From assembly GCA_024235015.1 (NCBI GenBank), contig JACKNG010000003.1, positions 124,001 to 188,000 on the forward strand: a DNA stretch of 64,000 nt, read 5' to 3'. Position numbers and translations under genes: made by a program. The notes below the pieces were generated by a model. It had not been told where the DNA came from, did no database searches, and saw nothing but the letters and a program-made list of their open reading frames with translations. This DNA is from Gammaproteobacteria bacterium (GTDB lineage: Bacteria; Pseudomonadota; Gammaproteobacteria; Ga0077536). Positions 51,280 through 60,299 of the stretch are shown in pieces; the stretch's first letter is position 1; every line of letters starts with the position of its first letter.

Positions 51280-52274
51280 GATCGGGACGACTCTCGCCTG
51301 GTCTTCGCCTTCGTCCATGGCGAGGCCGGCGAGTTCCCCGTCGCCGCGACGATGCGCCAGCACTGGTGGGGCCGCCGGCGGGCGAAGTCCGGCGGAATGG
51401 TCTCGGCGGTGATGTCGACGCAGGCATGGCGCGCGGCCAGCCCCGGGTCGAGGCGGAAGCCCTGGCGATTGTTCGAGAAGTACAACGCCCCGCCCGGTGC
51501 GAGCAGGGCCAGGGCCTGCTCGACCAGGCCGACGTGATCGCGCTGGACGTCGAAGCTGTCCTGCATGCGCTTCGAATTGGAGAAACTCGGCGGGTCGAGC
51601 ACGACGAGGTCGAAGCGCTCGCCCGCACGACGCGCCGCCTCCAGCCAGCGCGTGACGTCGGCCTGCACGAGGCGATGACGCTGCGCATCGTCGAAACCGT
51701 TGAGGGCGAGGTTGCGCTGCGTCCAGGCCTGGTAGGTCTGCGAGAGATCCACGCTCACGGTCTGCGCGGCCCCGCCGGCGGCGGCGTAGACGGAGAAGCT
51801 GCCGGTATAGGCGAACAGGTTGAGCACCCGCTTGCCCGCGGCCTCGGCGCGCACCCGCGCGCGGGTCTCGCGATGATCGAGGAACAGGCCGGTGTCGAGG
51901 TAGGACAGGAGGTCGACTTCGAAACGCAGGTCGCGTTCGCCGACCACGAACGGCGCGCCGCGCGCGGCGAGCTTCTCGTACTGGGCGAGGCCGCGCTGGC
52001 GGCGACGCTGCTTGAAGGCGACGCGCTCCCGGGGCACCTCCAGCGCCTGCGCGAGCGCGGCGAGGTGGGCTTCGATGGCGTCGTCTTCGAGCGCGCGCCG
52101 GCCCTCGAACAGCTGCACGTGCAGCCACTCGCCGTAGCGATCGACGGCATAGGGGAATTCCGGGATGTCGCGGTCGTACACGCGCCAGGCCGCGAGGCCC
52201 TCGCGGCGCGCCCAGCGCCCGAGATGGCGCGCGTTCTTGGCCACGCGGTTGGCGAGGGCGGCGTCGGCGCTCAT
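51276..52274 (-). CDS. RlmK-like 23S rRNA methyltransferase, stand-alone
   Basis: A 332-residue class I methyltransferase that matches the C-terminal RlmK half of bifunctional RlmKL along its full length: LANRVAKNARHLGRWARREG, VYDRDIPEFPYAVDRYGEW, DYLDTGLFLDHR-like (SYLDTGLFLDHRETR), NLFAYTGSFSVYAAAGG (motif I), DPPSFSNSKRM with the family NPPY-type motif as DPPS, and FDVQRDH. In E. coli RlmKL makes m7G2069 with the K domain and m2G2445 with the L domain. Here the THUMP/RlmL half is absent, so the m2G enzyme must be separate or missing. Operon with two small exported proteins downstream. Confidence 0.88.
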   Translation of the reverse strand: MSADAALANRVAKNARHLGRWARREGLAAWRVYDRDIPEFPYAVDRYGEWLHVQLFEGRRALEDDAIEAHLAALAQALEVPRERVAFKQRRRQRGLAQYEKLAARGAPFVVGERDLRFEVDLLSYLDTGLFLDHRETRARVRAEAAGKRVLNLFAYTGSFSVYAAAGGAAQTVSVDLSQTYQAWTQRNLALNGFDDAQRHRLVQADVTRWLEAARRAGERFDLVVLDPPSFSNSKRMQDSFDVQRDHVGLVEQALALLAPGGALYFSNNRQGFRLDPGLAARHACVDITAETIPPDFARRRPHQCWRIVAATGNSPASPWTKAKTRRESSRS

Positions 52275-52304
52275 CGCCGCGCGCACCTTCGACCGGCGGC
52301 ACCC

Positions 52305-53093
52305 TCAGGCGATCTCGAGTTCGACCTCACCGAGGCCCTCGAGGGTGAAGCGGCAGCGTTCGGGCGCGCCCGGGAAACGGGTCGGCGCGAGGCTGCCGGT
52401 CGAGACCAGGTCGCCGGCGCGCAGCCCGCGGCCCTGGGCGGCGAGGTGGTTGGCCAGCCATTGCAGCGGCACGAAGGGATGGCCGAGCACGTCGGCGCCG
52501 TGGCCGCGGTCGACCACCGCGCCGTCGACGTGGACCACGCCCTCGATCGCGGCCAGGTCGGGCCAGGCAGCGTGGAACTCGCCCAGCACCAGGCCGGCAT
52601 TCCAGCAGTTGTCGGCGACCAGCGAGCCGATGTCGGTGACGGCGTAATCCGCGTCGCGGTCGTCGACCACCTCGATCGCCGCGCAGACCGCGGCGACCGC
52701 GGCGGCGACGGCGTCGAAATCGTAGGGTGCACCGTGCGCCGGCAGGTCGCGGCCGAGCCTGACGGCGATCTCGCACTCGAGGCCGAGCCGGCCGTGGTCG
52801 GCGCGCGCGTAACGCGCGCCGCTGGCGCGTACCCGGTCGGTGAGCACGGCGCCGGCGATCGGGCTGTCGATACCGAGCAGCGCCTGCATGCGCGGCGAGG
52901 TCAGGCCGATCTTCCAGCCCGCGATGCCGACCCCGCGCGCGGCGCACAGGCGTTCGACGAAGTGCGCCTGCACGGCATAGGCATCGGCCACCGTCGGCAG
53001 CGCCGCGGCGCCGGCGAACGGCTCGAAGCGCGCACGTTCACGGTGCGCGGCGAACAGCGTCGCGGCGCGGGCACGGTGCTCGGCATCGTTCAT
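52305..53093 (-). CDS. 2-keto-4-pentenoate hydratase / fumarylacetoacetase-type hydratase
   Basis: A 262-residue MhpD-like enzyme. Marks are AYAVQAHFVERLCAARGVGIAGWKIG near residue 40, the metal-binding Glu/Asp in LGLECEIAVRLGRDLP and EVVDDRDADY, and GSLVADNCWNAGLVLG. It adds water to 2-hydroxypenta-2,4-dienoate or a related 2-keto enol formed by meta-cleavage of aromatics or by steroid ring degradation. It is upstream of the rRNA methyltransferase with a 30-bp gap, so it may be transcribed with that group by read-through only. No meta-cleavage dioxygenase is in the window. Confidence 0.88.
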   Translation of the reverse strand: MNDAEHRARAATLFAAHRERARFEPFAGAAALPTVADAYAVQAHFVERLCAARGVGIAGWKIGLTSPRMQALLGIDSPIAGAVLTDRVRASGARYARADHGRLGLECEIAVRLGRDLPAHGAPYDFDAVAAAVAAVCAAIEVVDDRDADYAVTDIGSLVADNCWNAGLVLGEFHAAWPDLAAIEGVVHVDGAVVDRGHGADVLGHPFVPLQWLANHLAAQGRGLRAGDLVSTGSLAPTRFPGAPERCRFTLEGLGEVELEIA

Positions 53094-53198
53094 CACGGTC
53101 CCCTCCCAGGCGTCGGCGGCGCCAGTGTAACGCGCTCACCGCCGCCCCGGTCGCGCTACACTGCGCGACCTGCAGGCTCGAGCGAGGGGAGTACCGCC

Positions 53199-55442
53199 AT
53201 GGCCACCGGCACAGCCGACGAACGCCGTACCGTCTACCGCACCTGCCCGCTGTGCGAGGCGACCTGCGGGTTGGAATTGACCGTCGAGGGCGAGCGCGTC
53301 ACGCGCGTCCGCGGCGACCGCGAGGACGTCCTCTCCGGCGGCTACCTGTGCCCCAAGGGCGTGGCGCTGGGCGAGCTGCACCACGATCCGGATCGCCTGC
53401 GTGCACCGCTGGTCCGCGATGGCGACGGCCTGCGCGAGGCGAGCTGGGAAGAGGCCTTCGAACGCGTCGCCGCCGGCCTCGCCCCTTTCCTCGCCGAGAA
53501 CCCGCGACGCGCGCTCGGCATCTACGTCGGAAATCCCAACGTGCACAACCTCGGCGGCGCGCTGTTCCTGCGCCCGCTGCTGAAGGCGCTCGCCACCCGG
53601 CACCTGTACACCGCCTCGACCGTCGACCAGATGCCCAAGCACGTCGCCAGCGGCTTGATGTTCGGCGACCCCGCCGCGCTGCCGGTGCCGGACGTCGACC
53701 GCTGCGACTACCTGCTGATGCTCGGCGCCAACCCGTGGGAATCCAACGGCAGCCTGTGGACCGCGCCCGACCTGCCGCGCCGCCTGCGCGCCCTGCGCCG
53801 CCGCGGCGGCCGCCTGGTGGTGGTCGATCCGCGCCGCACGCGCACTGCCGAACATGCCGACCTGCATCTCGCCATCCGCCCCGGCAGCGACGCGCCGTGG
53901 CTGCTCGCCCTGGCCCACGTCATCGTCGACGAGGGCCTGGCCCGGCCGGGCCGCCTGGCCGACTTCAGCGAGGGCCTCGACGGGCTCGCCGCGCGCCTCG
54001 CCGCCTTCACCCCGGAAGCGGTCGCGGCGCAATGCGACATCGATGCCGCCACCACGCGCGCGGTGGCACGGGAACTGGCCGCGGCGTCGCGCGCCGCCGT
54101 CTATGCCCGCATCGGCACCCATGCCAACCCCTTCGGCACCCTGGCCGCGTGGGCGACCGAACTGCTCAACCTGCTCACCGGCAACCTCGATCGCGAAGGC
54201 GGGGTGATGTTCCCCCGCGCGCCGCACGATCGCCCCGACGACGGCGAGCCGGGCGGGCGCGGCTTCACCACCGGGCGCTGGCGCTCGCGGGTCAGCGCTC
54301 ATCCCGAGGTCATGGGCGAGCTGCCGGTGGCGGCGCTGGCCGAGGAGATCGAAACCCCGGGGGAAGGCCAGTTGCGCGCCTTGATCACCATCGCCGGCAA
54401 CCCGGTCCTGTCGACCCCCGCAGGCGCGCGCCTCGATCGCGCCCTGGCCGGTCTCGACTTCATGGTCAGCGTCGACATCTACCTCAACGAGACCACCCGC
54501 CACGCCGACGTCATCCTGCCGCCACCCTCGCCGCTCGAGCGCAGCCACTACGATTACTTCTTCATGCGTTTCGCGGTGCGCTCGGTGGCCAACTACTCGC
54601 CCGCGGTGTTCGCCAGCGACGCCCCCGGCGAGGCCGCCATCCTCATGCGCCTGGCCCTCATCGCGCGCGGCGCCGCGGCCGGCGCCGACCCGCGCACGAT
54701 CGAACAGGAGAACCTGCGCGGCCTGGTCGAGCGCGAAGTCGGCCGGCCGGGCTCGGCCATCCACGGTTGCGCCGTCGACGACATCCTCGCGCGCATCGAC
54801 GGCGCCGATGCCTGTGAACGGGTGATCGACTTCCTGCTCCGCACCGGCCCCTGGGGCGACGGTTTCGCCAGCGATTCGCCGGGACTGTCGCTGGCCACCC
54901 TGCGCGCGCATCCGCACGGCATCGATTTCGGTCCCATGCAGCCGCGCCTGCCCGGGCGCCTGCGCACGCCGAGCGGGCGCATCGAACTCGCTTCCGCGCT
55001 GATCGACGGCGAGCTCTCCCGCGCGCGCGCCGTGCTCGCCGAACCAAGCCGCGACGGCGCCCTGCTCCTGATCGGCCGGCGCGAGTTCCATTCCAACAAT
55101 TCGTGGCTGCACAACCTGCCCTCGCTGATCGAGCGCCCCGAGCGCTGCACGCTGCGCATGCACGCCGCCGACGCCGCCCGCCTCGGCCTCGCCGACGGCG
55201 CCCTGGCGCGGGTGCGCTCGGCGGCCGGCGAAGTCGAGGTGCCGCTCGAGATCCATGCCGAGATGCGCCCCGGCGTGGTCAGCCTGCCGCACGGTTACGG
55301 CCATCGCTATGCCGGTACCCGCCTGGCGCGGGCCACCGCCCACGCCGGCGTCAGCGCCAACGACCTCGTCGTCGGCAGCGTCGACGGGCCGTCGGGCAAC
55401 GCGGTACTGAACGGGGTCCCGGTTACGGTGGCGCCGGCCTGA
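53199..55442 (+). CDS. Molybdopterin oxidoreductase (4Fe-4S, DMSO reductase family)
   Basis: A 747-residue cytoplasmic protein. The N-terminal 4Fe-4S site is CxxCxxxC...C with Cys16, Cys19, Cys23 and Cys51 (LCPKG). The molybdopterin-binding halves follow (GNPNVHNLGG, GANPWESNGSLW, PRRTRTAEHADL), with the C-terminal pterin domain from about 620 (RREFHSNNSWLHNLP). The ligand position that is Sec or Cys in formate dehydrogenase lies in QMPKHVASG with no Cys, and I found no in-frame TGA, so it is not a second selenoprotein. No Tat signal, electron-transfer or membrane subunit is adjacent. Reaction unknown. Confidence 0.9.
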   Translation: MATGTADERRTVYRTCPLCEATCGLELTVEGERVTRVRGDREDVLSGGYLCPKGVALGELHHDPDRLRAPLVRDGDGLREASWEEAFERVAAGLAPFLAENPRRALGIYVGNPNVHNLGGALFLRPLLKALATRHLYTASTVDQMPKHVASGLMFGDPAALPVPDVDRCDYLLMLGANPWESNGSLWTAPDLPRRLRALRRRGGRLVVVDPRRTRTAEHADLHLAIRPGSDAPWLLALAHVIVDEGLARPGRLADFSEGLDGLAARLAAFTPEAVAAQCDIDAATTRAVARELAAASRAAVYARIGTHANPFGTLAAWATELLNLLTGNLDREGGVMFPRAPHDRPDDGEPGGRGFTTGRWRSRVSAHPEVMGELPVAALAEEIETPGEGQLRALITIAGNPVLSTPAGARLDRALAGLDFMVSVDIYLNETTRHADVILPPPSPLERSHYDYFFMRFAVRSVANYSPAVFASDAPGEAAILMRLALIARGAAAGADPRTIEQENLRGLVEREVGRPGSAIHGCAVDDILARIDGADACERVIDFLLRTGPWGDGFASDSPGLSLATLRAHPHGIDFGPMQPRLPGRLRTPSGRIELASALIDGELSRARAVLAEPSRDGALLLIGRREFHSNNSWLHNLPSLIERPERCTLRMHAADAARLGLADGALARVRSAAGEVEVPLEIHAEMRPGVVSLPHGYGHRYAGTRLARATAHAGVSANDLVVGSVDGPSGNAVLNGVPVTVAPA

Positions 55443-55571
55443 GCACGGACCGGATCGGTCAAGTTCGCCGGCGCCGCGCCGCTAGCCTGGGTGACGGAGC
55501 CGCCCGCCGCCGCCACCCCGACAGTGGGCTTGCCCGGCGCGAGGCAAATCCACCCCACCACGTGGAAGTCG

Positions 55572-57305
55572 ATGGAACCCAGAACCGTTCCCGCAGCGCT
55601 GCGCACACTGCTCGAGCGCAGCCAGGACACGGCGCTCGTGCTGGCGCCGACCGCCGCCGTGCCGCCGGCCCTGGTCGAAGGGCTGGAGCGGCTCGGCTAC
55701 GCGGTCGAGCCGGAGGACGATGCCGCGGCCGTCGTCGCGCGCTGCGCGCTGCGCGCACCGGCCCTGGTCGTCGTCTACACCACCGGCGCCGCACTCGACG
55801 CCTGCGAGGCCGTGCGCCGCCTGCGCGCACTCGATGCCGACCACGCCCTGCCCATCCTCGCCCTGTTCGACGACGCCGACGAAGGCGTGCTGGCGCAGGC
55901 GCTGGCGGCCGGCGTCGACGACTTCCTCGTCCAGCCGCTCGGCCTGCGCGTACTCGAGGCCAAGGTCGCGGTCATGCGCCGCGTCGCCGACCTTCGCGCG
56001 CGGGTGCGCGAACTGCACCTGCGGCGCCTGCACGACGAGGAAATCGCCACGGCGGTCTATGCCCGGGCCATCGGCGAACGCAATCTCGATTGCAGTGCGA
56101 TCCGTGCCCTGGTCGATCCCGACGGCCGCCTGAGCGGCGATCTGTACCTGTCGATGCGCGCGCCCTCGGGCGACGTCTACGTCCTGCTCGGCGACTTCAG
56201 CACGCGCGGGCTGGCTGCCGCCATCGGCGCCCTGCCGGCATCCGAGGTGTTTCGCGCCATGACCGCCAAGGGCTTCGCCCCCGAGGCCATCCTGCAGGGC
56301 ATCAACGCCAAGCTCCGTGCCCTGTTGCCGACCGGGATGTTCATGGCCGCGCAGTTCGTCGCCATCGACGCCACCCTCGATCACGTCCGTATTGCCAATT
56401 GCGGCATGCCGCCGATCTGGCTGGCCGGCGCCGACGGTCGCCTCGAAGGGTTTCCGCCCCAGGCGCTCGCGCTGGGCGTCGAGGAAGATCTGTCACTGCC
56501 GGACGGGCTGGCTACGCGCGCCATCGAACCCGGCGCCCGCGTGCTGCTCAACGCCGTGCACATGCGCGGCGCCGCCCACGCGCACGACGCCACGCTCGAA
56601 CTGCTCAACCTGCGTCGCGCCGCGGCGCGCGGCCTGTCGATGATGCGCGCGCTGCAGGCCGACTTCGCCCGCGCCGGTAGCGCGCGCTACGGTCACGAGG
56701 ACTTCGCGGCCGTCGAAATCGACTGCGCCCCGGCATTGTTTGCCGAAACGAGTGCGCAAGCAGCACGCGGCGCGGCGCCGCCCGCGGTGACCGCGTCCCC
56801 CGGCTGCGCGGGCAAGCGGCGCTGGACGCTCGAGTTCGCCCTCGAAGGCGGCCAGCTGCGCGACACCGATCCGATCCCGCTGCTGCTCAACCACATCCGT
56901 GAACTGAGCAACGGGGCGCTCGACTGCGCGGCGTTGTTCACCATCCTCACCGAGCTCTACGTCAACGCCCTCGACCACGGCGTGCTCGAACTGCCGTCGA
57001 CGCTGAAGTGCGGCAGCGACGGCTTCGCGCGTTACATGGCGGAGCGCGCGCGGCGGCTGGCCGCGCTGGAGTCGGGCTGGGTCCGCATCGCCATCGCGGT
57101 GACGCCCGCACCCGACGACTACGACGTGCGCGTCACCGTCAGCGACAGCGGCAACGGTTTCGACGTCCGCAACCTCGACAGCACCGAGACCGACGACCCG
57201 ACCCGCCCCTACGGCCGCGGGCTGCCCTTGCTGCACGCGCTGTGCAACTCGATCGAGATTCGCGGCAGCGGCAACGAGACCTCGGTGACCTACCGCAGCC
57301 ACTAG
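55572..57305 (+). CDS. Degenerate PP2C fused to pseudo-receiver and RsbW-like ATPase (phosphatase C)
   Basis: A 577-residue protein with three parts: a pseudo-receiver (20-140; acceptor site LVVVYTTGA has Tyr69 in place of Asp), a SpoIIE/PP2C domain (about 155-420), and a C-terminal HATPase (about 435-575; TELYVNALDHGV, DSGNGFD, GRGLPLLHAL). The phosphatase core is worn: GDFSTRG replaces D-x-x-G-H-G, and the conserved SDG(L/M) metal site of phosphatases A and B reads NAVHMRG. The domain may be inactive or regulatory, while the ATPase could be an RsbW-type anti-sigma kinase. ATG 55572 is used; GTG 55491 is an alternative. Gene is 130 bp after the molybdopterin oxidoreductase. Confidence 0.85.
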   Translation: MEPRTVPAALRTLLERSQDTALVLAPTAAVPPALVEGLERLGYAVEPEDDAAAVVARCALRAPALVVVYTTGAALDACEAVRRLRALDADHALPILALFDDADEGVLAQALAAGVDDFLVQPLGLRVLEAKVAVMRRVADLRARVRELHLRRLHDEEIATAVYARAIGERNLDCSAIRALVDPDGRLSGDLYLSMRAPSGDVYVLLGDFSTRGLAAAIGALPASEVFRAMTAKGFAPEAILQGINAKLRALLPTGMFMAAQFVAIDATLDHVRIANCGMPPIWLAGADGRLEGFPPQALALGVEEDLSLPDGLATRAIEPGARVLLNAVHMRGAAHAHDATLELLNLRRAAARGLSMMRALQADFARAGSARYGHEDFAAVEIDCAPALFAETSAQAARGAAPPAVTASPGCAGKRRWTLEFALEGGQLRDTDPIPLLLNHIRELSNGALDCAALFTILTELYVNALDHGVLELPSTLKCGSDGFARYMAERARRLAALESGWVRIAIAVTPAPDDYDVRVTVSDSGNGFDVRNLDSTETDDPTRPYGRGLPLLHALCNSIEIRGSGNETSVTYRSH

Positions 57306-57538
57306 GCAGCCGGCGCACTGCCCCACCGGGGCCTGCGGCCGATCAGCCTGCGCTGCCGCGTAGCGGCGTTGCACGCGCCGCCGGTGCCCGTGCACTCCGT
57401 GTAAACTGCCGGCCTCGAAGATCGCGCGCGCCCGCCACCGGACCGGTCCGTTCGTCGTTGCACGGGTTGCTTGCACGCCCGGGGACGCGGCGCGCTGCAG
57501 CCGTACCAGCGGCGCGACCGCGCCAGGAGAATGCGTTC

Positions 57539-58609
57539 ATGAGTTCCGCGCTGCCCATCGTTTCCCCCACCGGCGTCACCCCGGCCTGGCTGACCACCGC
57601 CCTGCACCGCCGCGGCATCGAGGCGACGGTGCAGGCCATCGCCACCGAGACCGTCGGCACCGGCCAGCTCGGCGAGACGCGGCGTTTCCACCTCACCTAC
57701 GCCGGCACGCCGCCGGCCGGGGCCCCGGCCACCCTGGTCGGCAAGTTCCCCTCCGACAACCCGGTCGCGGCGACCAGCGGCAAGGAGATGGGCTTCTACC
57801 GCTCGGAACTCATGTTCTACCGCGAGCTCGCCCATCGCACGGCGATCAACACGCCGGCCGTGTACGTCGCCGAACTCGGCGCGGACAACGACTTCACCCT
57901 CGTCCTCGAAGACCTCGCGCCGGCCGTGCAGGGTGACCACATGCAGGGCTGCAGCGTCGACGAAGCGCGTCTCGCACTCAAGGAAGCGGCGCTGCTGCAC
58001 GCGGCGTTCTGGAACGACGCCGAACTCGAGGGCCAGCCCTGGTTGTACGTGCCGCCCGGCGCCCAGGGCTTCTACACCACCGAACTGGTCGAACAGTCCT
58101 GGGAACATTTCCAGCGCACCTACGGCGCGCGCATGGACCCCGAGGTGATGCGCCTGTGCGACAAGTTCGTGCGCCACCACGCTGCCTGGAACGCGCCGCG
58201 CGCGGCGCCGAAATGCTTCTCGCACAACGATTTCCGCGTCGACAACATGCTCTTCGGCGGGCCGCGCGTCGCGGTGGTCGACTGGCAGACCAGTGCCTAC
58301 CTCGGCACCGGCATGGACGTCGCCTACTTCCTCGGCGGCGCCTTCGACCGCGCCACCCGCCGCGCGGTCGAAGGCGAGTTGCTCGCCGAGTACCACGCCG
58401 AACTGCAGGCCCAGGGCGTCAGCGGCTACGACTTCGACCACCTCATGGCCGACTACCGCCATTACAGCTTCGCCGTGCTGGTCGTCGCCATCGCCGCCAC
58501 CGTCATCGTCAAGCAGACCGAGCGTGGCGACCGCCTGTTCATGAAGATGGTCACCGACGGCGCCTGGCAGGCCATCGACAACGAGGCCGCCGACGTCCTG
58601 CCGGATTGA
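57539..58609 (+). CDS. Phosphotransferase (APH / ecdysteroid-kinase-like)
   Basis: A 356-residue kinase with an aminoglycoside-phosphotransferase fold. Visible marks: the glycine-poor ATP loop followed by ATLVGKFPSDNP (Lys near 63), the Brenner loop HNDFRVDNMLFGG and the metal site VVDWQTSAYLGTGMD. The sequence around PLKDDFTLVLEDL (NDFTLVLEDLAP) is typical of the EcKinase-like/DUF1679 group. AGGAGA lies 8 bases before the ATG. It is distinct from the kinase at 18.6 kb. The acceptor could be a polyketide, a steroid alcohol or an antibiotic; nothing adjacent decides. Confidence 0.88.
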   Translation: MSSALPIVSPTGVTPAWLTTALHRRGIEATVQAIATETVGTGQLGETRRFHLTYAGTPPAGAPATLVGKFPSDNPVAATSGKEMGFYRSELMFYRELAHRTAINTPAVYVAELGADNDFTLVLEDLAPAVQGDHMQGCSVDEARLALKEAALLHAAFWNDAELEGQPWLYVPPGAQGFYTTELVEQSWEHFQRTYGARMDPEVMRLCDKFVRHHAAWNAPRAAPKCFSHNDFRVDNMLFGGPRVAVVDWQTSAYLGTGMDVAYFLGGAFDRATRRAVEGELLAEYHAELQAQGVSGYDFDHLMADYRHYSFAVLVVAIAATVIVKQTERGDRLFMKMVTDGAWQAIDNEAADVLPD

Positions 58610-58690
58610 ACATCGTGCAGGGATTCGCGTCGTGCCAGCCGCGTCGCAGCGGCGGCAAGCAGCCCATCCACCGGCCCTGAGGAGATCGCC

Positions 58691-59380
58691 ATGCGCCTCG
58701 CCAAACCCCATCTCGACATCGGCCTGTTCACCAACGACATCGCCAGCCACCGCCAGTTCTGGGGCGAGACCTGCGGTCTCAGGCTCGACCACGAACTGCC
58801 GCTCGGCATCGAGGGCATCGTGCAATCGCGCTACGACGCCCACGACTCGGTCATCAAGGTCAACGACTGTCCCAATGCGCTACCCGCACTGCCGCGCTCG
58901 GGTTACGTCGGCCTGACCATCGCGCGCGCCGGTCAGCCGGCCTGGTCGGGCAGCCATCCCGGCGGCGACGCCGTCAGCCTGGTGCCGCCGGGCACCGACG
59001 GCGTGGTCGGCATCGGCGTCACCGTGTCGACGCCCGACCCGGCGCGCATGATGGCCTTCTATGTCGAGGCGCTCGAATTCGAAGCGGTCGGCGAGCACGT
59101 CGCACGCTGCGGCGACAGCCTGCTGTTCGTCGAGCGCGGCGCGGGCGGCAGCCCGACGGAGCGCTTCATCGGCCCGGCCTTCCGCTACCTCACCTTCCAG
59201 ATCTTCGACTGCGATGCCGCCTGCACCCAGGTCGCGGCGCGCGGCGGGCGTATCGCCGCCGCCCCGGTGACCCTGGGTGACGTCGCCCGCTACGCCTTCG
59301 TCGTCGACCCCGACGGCAACTGGATCGAGATCTCCGAACGCTTCTCGCTGACCGGCTACGTGCGCCCGCCGGCCGATTGA
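58691..59380 (+). CDS. VOC family protein (glyoxalase-fold)
   Basis: A 229-residue protein with two glyoxalase/bleomycin-resistance type half-barrels: residues about 5-95 (HLDIGLFTNDIASHRQFWGE) and about 105-225 (GIGVTVSTPDPARMMAFYVEALEF), each starting with the beta-alpha-beta signature. The usual metal-binding residues (His/Glu) are partly visible (ERFIGPAFRYLTFQIFD; GNWIEISERF). It lies 81 bp after the kinase, same strand. VOC members include dioxygenases and epimerases as well as glyoxalase; the function is unassigned. Confidence 0.85.
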   Translation: MRLAKPHLDIGLFTNDIASHRQFWGETCGLRLDHELPLGIEGIVQSRYDAHDSVIKVNDCPNALPALPRSGYVGLTIARAGQPAWSGSHPGGDAVSLVPPGTDGVVGIGVTVSTPDPARMMAFYVEALEFEAVGEHVARCGDSLLFVERGAGGSPTERFIGPAFRYLTFQIFDCDAACTQVAARGGRIAAAPVTLGDVARYAFVVDPDGNWIEISERFSLTGYVRPPAD

Positions 59381-59471
59381 GCGCCTTGCCGTAGCGCCCG
59401 GTGGCGGGCTGATCCGGGGCGGCGCGCGGCGCGGTGATCCGGCCGCGGCCGGGCGGCGTACCACGAGCGTG

Positions 59472-60299
59472 ATGACCGTGCGTTGGTCCACTCGTCGCCG
59501 CCGCTGCCCGGCACCCTCCTCCCCCCCTCCCCATCGGGTGCGGGCGGCGGCGGCGCGTTTTCGCCCCGACCCGCGCAGGCTGTGGGTGCGTGTGCTGGCC
59601 GCGCTGCTCGCCTTGCCCGCTTCGATCACCCACGCCTGCGACGCCGTCGATGACGCCCGCCGCGTGGCCGCGCTCTACGGCGAGCGCATCGCCTTCGACG
59701 TCCTGCGCAACGGGCGGCGGGTCGGCGAGGCCATCACCGAGTTCCGTCGCGACGGCGCGCTGCTCGCGGTGCATTCGCGCATGGCACTCGACATCCACGT
59801 GCTGTTCGTGCCGGTCTACCGCTTCCGCTACGACTCCCGCGCACGCTGGTGCGGCGATCGCCTGGCCAGCCTCGCCACCCGTGTCGACGACGACGGTACG
59901 CCGTTCGCGCTCGACGCCCGCGCCGTCGACGACGCACTGCTCGTCGAGAGCAGCGCCGGCCACCTGCGCGCGCCGCCCGGGCTGTTGCCGACCGATCACT
60001 GGAACGCGCGCGTGCTCGAACACGAGGCCGTGCTGAACACCCTCACCGGCCAGGTCAACGCGGTCACCATCGGGCCCTGTGCCGAGCCTTCGCCGCTGGT
60101 GACCGCGGCCGCACCCGCGGCGCGCTGCCATGCCTATCGCGGCGACCTCGAGGCCGAGGTTTACTACGACCCCGACGGCCGCTGGGTCGGTCTCGCCTTC
60201 GCCGGACGCGACGGCTCGGACATCGTCTACCGTTGCCGCGACTGCCGCGCCCCCGCGGCGCGTGCGGCCGCTCTCCGCGCTTCGCGCGACGATGGCTGA
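59472..60299 (+). CDS. DUF6134-like exported protein
   Basis: A 275-residue protein from ATG 59472; the true start may be later because the signal-like hydrophobic stretch (VRVLAALLALPASITHA) begins near residue 40 and the first 35 residues are Arg/Pro-rich. The mature part is strand-rich: YGERIAFDVLRNGRRVGEAI, MALDIHVLFVPVYRFRY, and DHWNARVLEHEAVLNTLTGQ. It matches DUF6134-type periplasmic proteins of unknown role. Cys residues near the C terminus (YRCRDCRAP) could form a disulfide. The stop overlaps the SDR start by 8 bases, so it is in an operon with the SDR and NTF2-like genes. Confidence 0.75.
   Translation: MTVRWSTRRRRCPAPSSPPPHRVRAAAARFRPDPRRLWVRVLAALLALPASITHACDAVDDARRVAALYGERIAFDVLRNGRRVGEAITEFRRDGALLAVHSRMALDIHVLFVPVYRFRYDSRARWCGDRLASLATRVDDDGTPFALDARAVDDALLVESSAGHLRAPPGLLPTDHWNARVLEHEAVLNTLTGQVNAVTIGPCAEPSPLVTAAAPAARCHAYRGDLEAEVYYDPDGRWVGLAFAGRDGSDIVYRCRDCRAPAARAAALRASRDDG

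Noticed and set aside
53199..55442. The molybdopterin oxidoreductase as a second selenoprotein or formate dehydrogenase.
   Set aside because: No in-frame TGA occurs in the gene and the formate dehydrogenase Sec/Cys site is not conserved.
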